NCBI GenBank assembly: GCA_037447655.1
Contig: JBBHKE010002798.1
Coordinates: forward strand, 1-10,336
Length of the DNA stretch: 10,336 nucleotides
Direction: 5' to 3'
Source: Zygnema cylindricum
Lineage: Eukaryota > Streptophyta > Zygnematophyceae > Zygnematales > Zygnemataceae
Under the pieces are notes generated by a model, which was not told where the DNA came from, did not search any database, and saw only the letters and a list, made by a program, of their open reading frames with translations. Shown here one piece after another: positions 1-7,079 of the stretch. Within the stretch, counting starts at the first letter, position 1, and each line of letters starts with the position of its first letter. The position numbers and the translations under genes were made by a program.

Positions 1-165
1 CCCTAATATTAAATTCCCGTAAACTTCAGGATAGCCAAGGTAGCCATGGCTCTAGCTTCCTCTCCAACTTCTCAGTGACTGTGACAAGTTTGAGAGTTGG
101 AGAGAGAAGTTAGAGATAGACTGCCTCGACTTCTATATTTCTTTTCATACCTAGAAAATACTAAT
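1..165 (+). mobile_element. SINE copy A, 5' end degraded or outside the window
   Basis: Positions 31-160 match 9971-10111 in the same orientation. Shared landmarks in order are the 10-bp palindrome AGCCATGGCT (42-51), a GTGACTGYGACAAGT block, a GAGAAGTTAGAG-like block and the ending CCTAGAAAATA (150-160). An internal hairpin pairs CTCTCCAACT (60-69) with AGTTGGAGAG (95-104). The head at 1-30 is not clearly alignable, although the CCCGTAAACT near 16-25 resembles the CTCCGTGAAACT that follows the T-arm in copy B, so this copy may carry an internal deletion there. The tail sits in the reverse transcriptase reading frame of the element to the right, so this SINE inserted into an existing retrotransposon. 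The target-site duplication cannot be seen because the other flank lies outside the window. Being non-autonomous, it would have depended on another element's reverse transcriptase. Confidence 0.7.
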
Positions 166-172
166 AAAACCA

Positions 173-439
173 TTAGTTTCTACAGGAGATAGTTGCCGCG
201 TTGAGCATCCGGTAGTCCCCACACATCCAGAAATCTACCGTTTTTCCGGAGGAGTCTTTCTTTGGCGGGAGCACAATTGGTGAATCAAACCCATGTAACC
301 CTGTACTCTCCTAAACCAGCCCTACATCCACCAAAGTTTGCAGCTTTGAAGTGATGAACTCCTTCTCCTTGAAACTGAGAGGATATTGTTTCTGCCAAAC
401 AATTGTTGTCTCGTCCATCAGGTCAATCCGAAAAGGGGT
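173..439 (-). pseudogene. Reverse transcriptase, N-terminal fragment
   Basis: Reverse transcriptase of Ty3/gypsy type copies element RNA into DNA inside the virus-like particle. The visible part starts with the typical entry region (TPFRIDL at about 439, then YPLS, with KLQTLVDVGLV just before a stop). It continues through SPIVLPPKKD (about 280-251) and CGDYRMLN (about 216-193), which match the family's SP..SPVV.V.KKDG and C.DYR.LN blocks. A TAG at 311-313 interrupts it in frame. Similarity ends at about 173, where the SINE begins, so the catalytic YxDD palm motif, the RNase H and any integrase are missing from the window. It cannot make a working enzyme. The identification as gypsy rather than copia rests on the wording of these blocks and on the PR-before-RT order without an intervening integrase. 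Confidence 0.85.
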
Positions 440-930
440 CCTCTTATAGATCCCTACGTCTATGTCAAACCAGGGGAACACTTGCCAGTTCTTTTCTAAC
501 AGCTTGGAGAGCCGGGCCTTCTGCTGTGGGTCTAGCTGTTCGCCTAGAGTCCATTCCATCTTCCCGGGTTCCACTGCCGCCAATGCTTCCGGTGGCCTCC
601 CCAAGAGGGAGATGTCGAAGTTCAGCTCTACTTGTGGATCTGTCCCTTGTTCGGGTGTTAAAACGTTGCTGCTGACAACTTTCCCTAAGTTGTCCTGTTT
701 TGAGCCTCCGTTCCCCCCCACTGAGGAAACTCCTGGGTCTAGTGTGCTATCGCTCCCCCCCACTGAGGAAGTTCCTGGGTTGGATATGCTATTTAAATGT
801 AATTTGGTGAATTTCAATTTTGCCCTCCTTGTCTCTCTCCCCCCCTCAAGCTTTAGAGTTGCTTGCATGGCCAACAACTGTGGGGCTTGAAGGTATGTTG
901 TCCGTGATTGTGGATACTGAAAGCTTGAGA
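440..930 (-). pseudogene. Polyprotein linker between methyltransferase and reverse transcriptase
   Basis: This open stretch continues without a stop from the methyltransferase end into the reverse transcriptase. Residues near 540-440 (LDPQQKARLSKLLEKNWQVF and the following FDIDVG) resemble the conserved segment preceding RT in many Ty3/gypsy Pol proteins, where a Q..L..LL....DVF pattern is common. Upstream it is Gly/Ser-rich and contains a duplicated PGxSSVGG motif spaced 14 residues apart. In the DNA this is a 42-bp imperfect tandem repeat with a shared CCCCCCACTGAGGAA core at about 713-726 and 755-769. No catalytic motif is visible. It probably serves as a flexible spacer cleaved by the element protease. 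Confidence 0.65.
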
Positions 931-2087
931 ATGCAAGAGAATGATTTAGCACCGAGGAAATTACATTTAAATCCATACTCTGTCCGATTAAACTGCACCT
1001 GAGCCGAGACCCCTGGCGCAGCCGTGGTTCCCTGTTGAAATCGCATTGCTTATTCCCGTTCTACAATATTTGGCGCTGTCCATTTGGCGGTTGAACTGTC
1101 AAAGATCATTCCTGGTGCGCCCTTCCGGTAAGCGTGGCTGTTTCGAAAAGATACCAAGGATGGTAGGGCCTTCCTTGGATATCCAGGTTTATTGCAACAG
1201 AAAAAGGGTGCTTTGTCGGCTTTGGTCACTGGAGTGGCCATGCATTCTCGTCAGAGAATCTGTTGAACTGTGATGTTGGGATCCGGAACCTAAGTTTTTA
1301 ACAGCTTTTGGAGGATGTGAAGAGGAACCAAGCTGGTGCGATAAGCCCGAACTCGGTGGGCTCTTGATCCGACCTGAGCTGCATCAAAAACTGTTAGAGT
1401 CCCCAGAACCTTGGTCACTTGGTTACAGCTGTTGACCACCTGTTTTCTTTTATCATCTGTTGGGTGAACATTTTCCAAGACGTACCCCACTGGCGTGTCA
1501 TGGCGTTCCTGTATCTTTGTCATTAATCGCGTCATCAGGAAGAATGTTCTACTACGGACATGTTGGTGTCCCCTGCCCTGTCCTGCTAACGAATACCCTT
1601 GGCACACCCATCTAGCGACCACCAGATTTACTCTTCCCAGCTTTTCCAAATGTGAATTGGTGATGTTGTCCACATTTTGGGGAAGCGTGCGATGAGAGCT
1701 AGACATGGCGGACACCGGGAGTTGCTGCGGGTAAAGTTGATGTAACTGTTGCAGTCAGTACTCACTAACTACACGGGCGTCCGGGTCAATCTCGACTGCT
1801 GAGTGCGCTCCTACTTGGTGTCCAGATTTGAGGATGGCCTCCAGATCGGAGCTAATGCCGGAAAATAGTGATAGAATCCTGAGTCTTGAGGGCGGGACCT
1901 CTAGTGACACCACCTGTCGATTGAAATTTTCCCCTTTGTTAGGAGTCGTTGGAAGTTCTGACAGGGAAACCTTTGCTGTTCCGGATAATATGGCAGCAAA
2001 GCTTCTGTGCACTTCCCGCCGAAGTGTGGCCATCTGTCTTAATCGGCTTCGGTACTCCTTTTCCCACCGCTTGGAAATAGGGAATTG
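931..2087 (-). pseudogene. C5-cytosine DNA methyltransferase domain (retrotransposon-borne), broken
   Basis: Enzymes of this family transfer a methyl group from S-adenosylmethionine to carbon 5 of cytosine in DNA. Conserved blocks appear in the expected order. Motif I is RILSLFSGISSDLEA (about 1880-1836), where the usual FSGIGG has become FSGISS; VEID of motif II follows. Motif IV is WVCQGYSLAG with the catalytic Cys codon at 1602-1604. Motif VI is ENV (E at 1473-1475). Motif VIII is GSRAHRVRAY (about 1370-1341). The late motifs IX/X appear as ERE-stop-AM, then GTTAAPGVSAQ and MDLN (976-965). A target-recognition region fills about 1340-1100. Stops at 1755, 1290, 1251 and 1050 and a frameshift near 976-1000 inactivate it. 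It lies in the same frame as the protease end (stop at 2088) and leads directly into the RT linker, so it is part of Pol rather than a nested separate gene. The similarity is to the SxAG/GSRAHR type seen in eukaryotic retroelement methyltransferases rather than to plant MET1, CMT or DRM, judged by motif wording only. Confidence 0.85.
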
Positions 2088-2090
2088 CTA

Positions 2091-2930
2091 GATGGAATGG
2101 GCGATATTGGTGGAGTCGTCGAACAGCTCCGAAGGGGTGGAGGTAAAGTATACGGGATAGCAACCAGACACCGCAACAACTGTTTTTCCTCGGTTCCATA
2201 ACTCTAAGGGGACTACCACTTTTGTGCCCTCCGGATCCTCCGGGTTTGAAACTGTGATTTGTTCCTTCCATATGCTCAATTCCATGTTCAATCTTGTCTA
2301 CGTGGCCATTCCCAGCAAAATTTCGAATTGTTTACCTTCCACCACTAGGAAAGGGAGCAAAATTTCAACGTGTTGGCCTGCGTCATTCGCAAATTCGATT
2401 TCCATGGCTTTTATGATACCATATACTGGTTGGCTCCCACTGCTGACCGTGCTGGCCTGCGTCATTCGCAAATTCGATTTCCATGGCTTTTATGATACCA
2501 TATACTGGTTGGCTCCCACTGTTGACCGTGCTCAGGCATGAGCATATGTCGCTGGGGCTGATTTTTGGCCGGAGTTCTTTGGGCATTTGATGTAATGCTG
2601 AGGTGGTGATGAGATTAAGGAGAGCTGCGGTATCCACCACTGCATCGTGGTACCCGCCGTAACCATTAAGTTAATAATTTCCCGTTCTGTTTAGAATAAG
2701 AGCCACTGACAGGGCCTTATAATCTCTATCCGCCATAGAAGTTTTTGGTTCCGCCGACATGAAGACTGTCTTGGGTGGTTCTACCCACGCGACCCTTTCC
2801 CTCCAGGTGTGAATCTCTTCCCCCAGTGCTTGCATGAGGGTTTCTTCGGGCAGATTGTGGGACGAAGCTAGCGTCCTGACGTGCGTCATGCGTAGGGCAT
2901 CAAGTGCCGTACTAGCATGACTGCTGGTTT
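2091..2930 (-). pseudogene. Retropepsin-like aspartic protease region, broken by a 79-bp duplication
   Basis: The protease of an LTR element cleaves its Gag-Pol polyprotein. The active-site block reads AVVDTAALLNLIT at about 2644-2606, where D-T/S-G-A is usual, so the third position is Ala rather than Gly. Downstream, FLVVEGKQFEILLGMAT (about 2349-2299) matches the family's hydrophobic stretch ending in ILG. A TAA at 2671-2673 precedes the active site, and a TAG at 2298-2300 falls where ILGMxW normally has Trp. Between the two blocks lies a direct duplication of 79 bp (2374-2452 and 2453-2531); since 79 is not a multiple of three, it shifts the frame. The flanking parts read in frames that become continuous only when a single copy is considered. 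The C-terminal tail (2291-2091) continues toward the methyltransferase and stops at 2088. The N-terminal part (2889-2674) is a helical-looking segment of no recognised fold. Confidence 0.75.
2374..2531. repeat. 79-bp tandem duplication, two copies
   Basis: The unit beginning TGGCCTGCGTCATTCGCAAA occurs at 2374 and again at 2453, with no spacer. I see one difference over the unit: C at 2443 versus T at 2522. The identity continues one base past the unit. It sits within the protease coding region of the retrotransposon and shifts its frame by one. Confidence 0.95.
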
Positions 2931-3371
2931 GGAGGAAGGAGGTTGAGCTTTGGGCGATGAAATTGGTGAGTCCTCGTCCTCCAATTTCTCCTGTCTCCCC
3001 CCCCCTTCTTCCTCACTTTCTGCGTCAAAATTTGTTGTTGGAGGTGTCACTGGCGGATCCGTGGATGGTCTTTCGGCCAAGTATCTTTCGAACCATTCCT
3101 AATTTGTTTCGGGGGTTGCAGGACCTTTTTCCGGCTGGGGGTTCTTAAAATTTTCGAAACCAGGAGGAAGTTTCTTTGGAGCTGGGGGAGGCGGATGAGT
3201 CGGCTTGAGTCCCAGTCCTATGTTACTGTTCAGAAGGACTACCCGCGGTGTGAAGGATAAGGGACCGGTGGCTTTGCGGCTGTTGTCCTTTTGTTCCATC
3301 GGTTGTTTGTCCTTCCTCTGGGAGGACGTTGTAGAGCGCAGTTGCCTGCGACTGTCCCCTACACCAACGTT
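2910..3371 (-). pseudogene. Proline-rich and acidic polyprotein linker between nucleocapsid and protease
   Basis: The frame of the zinc-knuckle protein continues past its TAG at 3372-3374 through an ATG at 3299 and on to about 2930, broken only by a TAG at 3099-3101. The residues are low in complexity: HPPPPAPKKLPPGF near 3194-3150, and a run with ESEEEGGG and KLEDEDSP near 3020-2960. The frame shifts by one somewhere around 2890-2930, after which the protease frame takes over. No enzyme motif is visible. Because the frame is shared with Gag upstream, I read it as spacer within a Gag-Pol fusion rather than as the start of a separate pol gene, although the ATG at 3299 leaves that alternative open. 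Confidence 0.6.
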
Positions 3372-3374
3372 CTA

Positions 3375-4235
3375 GGCTCCGGACAGACATGTCCGAGCAT
3401 GATGAGCCTTTGGAGGCTCCATATCCCAGCCCATTAGGTCATCATCATCTCCACCCACCGTGGTCTGCTGTTCTAGCTCCGCTAGCTTTTGTAGCAGTTC
3501 TTGTTCTTGCTTCTGCAATTTCTGAGCCGGTGTAAGAGGTTGAGGAGTGCGGGCAAGGGATCTCAGTCGGAGAGCTGCCACTTCTGTTGCCAAAGCGGCC
3601 AACTGGGTGCTCTGTTGCTGAATGATATTTTCCGATGTCAGTCTGCTGGGTCCCAGTTCATTTGGAGATTGACGTCCCCAGGGATACAAAAGTTGTAACG
3701 GTAGAGGATAGATGGCATTTTCCCCTTCACCTGTGAACAAAGCATATTGCATCATCTCCTTTGGAACCCCATTCTTCCGAAAGCATTGCCCTTCTTTGTG
3801 GCCCATGAACCCACAAGCTTCACATTTCGACCCTTCAGTAGTATACTTCCCCCTTAGTTCATTAGAGATTTGAGCCTCATCAAATTTCGGAAGTCGGATT
3901 TGTCTCAACTGGGATTGAGGCATCTTAGCGGTTTTAGAGCGTGGGGTAGGTTTATATGTATCCTTGGTGAATGGTGTTCGGTCTACTCCTCCACCTCCTT
4001 GCTTACGTTCTTGCTGCTTCCTTGTTCTTTCTGCACGCTCTCTCTCAAACTCCTTCTGCTTGATGGCGAGTTCTGGTTTGAGATTTCGGGGGCACCTTTT
4101 CCATCCGTGACCGAGCTGGTTACAGTTCAAGCAGTGGTAAAGAAAAACTTTTTCATCTGCCCCCATTGCAAGTTCTTGTCGGGCATCCGCTTCCTGTTTC
4201 CCCTTAAGCTTCCGCAAAGCTTGCAGTTATGTTTG
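3375..4235 (-). pseudogene. Nucleocapsid part of Gag with two CCHC zinc knuckles
   Basis: Two perfect C-x2-C-x4-H-x4-C zinc knuckles are present: CLNCNQLGHGWKRC at 4092-4133 and CEACGFMGHKEGQC at 3783-3824. Such knuckles bind element RNA for packaging into particles. Between them is a highly charged Glu/Arg/Lys/Gln segment (about 4070-3995), likely helical. After the second knuckle comes a Gln/Leu/Ala-rich stretch (about 3570-3465) with coiled-coil character, and an acidic DDDD at about 3436-3425. The stretch is open for about 281 codons and ends at a TAG at 3372-3374, which is probably decay since the frame carries on beyond it. At the left side of the protein, a TAA at about 4226 and a frame change separate it from the capsid. 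The wide spacing of the knuckles, about 90 residues, is unusual; most gypsy Gag proteins have one knuckle or two close together. Confidence 0.9.
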
Positions 4236-4239
4236 TTCG

Positions 4240-5065
4240 TCGTGGCTGAGCGATGTTTCCCCGGCGAAACCTGCAAAGTTGGCTCTTTATTTTCGGTAAC
4301 AGTGTTTTCTCGTGCCTCACTATGAACAAAATGATCATACAATTTCATTGCACGCAATAAACTTCTTGAGCTGTGGGATTCCGGTCGTGTATAGCCTGAC
4401 TGGCACTCCAATTTTCCAGAGCTGCCTGTCCTGTTGGCCCGAAGGAATTTCAAACAGCGACATAATATTTGGTGGCCATAGCCGGTGTATTGATGGTGGA
4501 CAGTTTGGTCTTCTGGCAAAGGTTGGAGAGGCGGTTGAACAGCGTCTAGGAGTTTCATTCTTCAAACACCAGAAGTGTGTGAACTCCTTGATGGCAGTTT
4601 CGTTCCTTTCTGTGTAAAGGAGTCTCCAAGCGTCCAGAAGAGTGGCACAGGGATTAGGATTGACAGCCATCCGGGTGGCCGCTTCGGCTGCCTGTACAGC
4701 CTGCAGGTGGTTGACATAGGCCCTGCCTTGGGCCTGAAGTTTCATATCCATGGTGAAAGTACAGGTGAGAGGAGTTGCGGCTGCGGCAGCCAGGTCGGCT
4801 GCTGCCTGAAGAGCCTCGGCGTCCAGAGCCGGATCCGATATTTTGATACTAGAAGCCATCAAAAAGGTTGACGCTCCTTATAATCGGCCAAAGCTCATCC
4901 GGCTAGATAATTTACCGTCATCCGAAACATGGTTGTTTCAAAATCTGCTGGAATGGCCCCTCCCCTATATTTGTTGATTTCGGACTGCGTGATGGATTTC
5001 CACAGCAGTTCAAAATCAGAGAAAACAATTCCCGAGTTGTCCCCGGTAAAGATCCGGACGTCTCC
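4240..5065 (-). pseudogene. Capsid-like part of Gag, spread over several frames
   Basis: Capsid protein builds the virus-like particle. The start is VRIFTGDN with FELLWKSI (about 5059-4996), followed by KYRGGAIPADFETTMFR (about 4972-4922); an IFTGD/DF..W pattern is common at the beginning of retrotransposon capsids. A TGA at 4895-4897 interrupts it. The frame then changes near 4865, giving an Ala-rich segment and LLDAWRLLYTER (about 4640-4605). It changes again near 4545-4570 to a frame containing LFNRLSNL (4542-4519) and AALENWSAS (about 4410-4384), with a TGA at 4450-4452. Near 4350 it changes to a third frame containing AMKLYDHFVHSEAREN, and near 4230 it returns to the zinc-knuckle frame. 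Capsid-like residues in each frame indicate serial small indels rather than programmed frameshifting. No fold assignment was possible by eye, so the capsid label rests on position and pattern. Confidence 0.65.
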
Positions 5066-7079
5066 CATTCTCCTTTCTTCTTCAGTAAGATTGGTGAACC
5101 TTGGTGACGCTTGTCCGGTCGGGCTGACAAACTGAGCCTGTGAGATCGTCCCAGGATCTGCTACCTCGAGATCCAAACCGGTCCCTCTTCCGATGGGAAA
5201 GGCGGTTGTACCAGCAGTGGTCCCCTCCCCCACTGAGGAAGGTCTGGTCCTTGAAAAAGTGGGATAGTCGTCTACCCATCTATATCCAAGAGAGGCCTGT
5301 GCTTTCCGGAGAACTTCCTCTTCCGATGGTATGTGAAGACGAGGACGAGGGCGAGGTTCCAGGGTAATGGATGGCGATGGAGAGGGTGATGACTGGAAGC
5401 TTGGAGGAGAAGGTGACTGTTTCCTAAAAGGAGTCTGCTTCGTAGGTCGCCTCTGGGAATCTCCGAGAGGAGGAGTTTCGGAACAAAAGGATGGCGACCG
5501 TCTGTGAGGAGGCGAGTAGACGTCGGATGTGGGGTAGGCGAAGTGAACCTGGTGACCCACGAACTGCTCCCGCGGGAGAGAAGGATTGCGAGGGGGAAGA
5601 GGCGTGAGGTGGTGATGGAGGAGGAGTGGTAAGTCCGAGGGAAATGTGTAGTCTCTGGTCGGGTTATAGCTGCACCACGGCCTCCACGGTAGAAGATCCC
5701 GCGACCGAGACAAATGTAGAGAGATCTATTGCCGCGGCTACCGGATTACTCGACAAATCTGCACCCAACCCCTCTTTGTTAGGCCCTGTTGTTTCCTCCG
5801 TTTCCCGCTGAAGAGGAGATTCTGGTCTCGCTGTTGGTGAAGTCCTGGTATTTTTCGTGATCGGAGGAGTTGCCTGATCGAGAGGTTGTACTTCCGCCGC
5901 AGGACCTGTTCTCCGAAGAGGAGCTACCTGTCCACTAAGGATTCCCCCAGATCTCCGTCTAGCTTCCCGTATCAGGACCAACTCCTGTTCCAATGCCCTC
6001 TTCCTTTCCTCTTCAAGAGCATCCCAATCTATTGCGACGGGTCCGGCCCCCGCCGTAGCCTTATCCTGTGATCGTAGGATCTCCATGAATTTCTGGGTGC
6101 TGCTCACCACACCCGAGAGATCAGCAATCCCCAAACCGGGTACCTCGGGGTCCATAGGCCTTGAACGCCATAGTCTTTCGGATGGGCGGACAAGTGGTTC
6201 GGAAGGAGAAATAGAACTTGGGGACAAAGAGGCAAAAAGAAAGAGCGGCTCTTCTTTGGCTAGGGGAGCAAATCGACCTTTGCTGTCTCGATGGTTGAAC
6301 CGGAAATTTCTGTAGGGCTCGGGTAACTTCCGCTTGCTACTCCCTTCCCTGGTCCGGCCCCGAGAAGTCGCTCTGCCCCTAGAAGGTCTATTGGTGGCAG
6401 TTTCCTGAGATACGGTGGACTGTAGTTGGGTAGCAAACGGCCTCTCCGGTTGCTCTCAAGCTGAGATGGGAGAGCAACTTTCGGACGAGGAACTCAAGAT
6501 CTCCACTACTCCTCCCACTAGGCGTATGATCCGAGCTCGGTCGCATCTGGCAACCTGCTGCACCAGCTCCTTCTTAACCTTCAACTCATGGATGTTGTGA
6601 AGGGCTAGAATCTCCTTACGACCGGGTCTGTTAGGGTCCGCCAACAGTCTCGGGTCCATGAATGTCTCCACTATAGGAGGATTGGATCTGGTGTAACGTA
6701 CAACCTCGGGAGGGTGGCCTGGGACCGCTTCCTTGTGAGCTTAATTCTTTCTACGTCTTTTAGGGGAAATGGGCGGCCTCTCCGCCCTCTCCGCTGCCCG
6801 AGCTCGGGCTGAGTCAGACAAAGTTGGAAAGTTCTCGGAGGAAAAGACAGGTGGAGGTGGAGGAGAGGGTCGCCTCTTTGGCTGAGTTGGAGGAGTTTTG
6901 AGTGCAGTCCCTGGAGGCATCTCTCCCTCAAGAAACCGCTCTATGTGTAAAGGGGAGCCAAAGGGGGGTACTTCCTCGGGCATCTAAGACTCTTCCTCTT
7001 GAGCCACCGCTTCCTGCCTCACTTGCTCTTTCGGTCTGACACCTGGAAGATCCTTATCCTGAACTTCTCCTCCCCCCAT
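5066..7079 (-). pseudogene. Long N-terminal (matrix-like) part of Gag
   Basis: The first ATG of the reading frame is at 7077-7079 (MGGGEVQDKDLPG), with an in-frame TAA 27 nt upstream of it. The frame stays the same down to 5664 and is broken by only three stops: TAG 6984-6986, TAA 6741-6743 and TGA 6456-6458. Content in order: a Glu/Gln-rich start; RRPSPPPPPVFSSENFPTL (about 6870-6814); a basic patch PKRRRKN before the second stop; a hydrophobic/charged helix-like stretch near 6610-6490 (including ELVQQVARCDRARIIRLVGG); an Arg-rich patch (about 6390-6330); and ALEEERKRALEQELVLIREA (about 6027-5968), a probable coiled coil. Around 5664-5713 the frame changes by one and a Ser/Pro-rich low-complexity stretch follows (about 5700-5300) before the capsid. 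About 670 codons before the capsid is long for a gypsy Gag. No known domain is recognised; the basic patches would suit RNA or DNA binding. Confidence 0.65.

Noticed and set aside
403-890. Plus-strand open frames opposite the RT linker
   Set aside because: They are antisense to a minus-strand frame with clear gypsy Pol similarity and have no motif of their own.
2224-2541. Plus-strand frame with an internally repeated protein sequence
   Set aside because: The repeat is simply the 79-bp DNA duplication read antisense to the protease.
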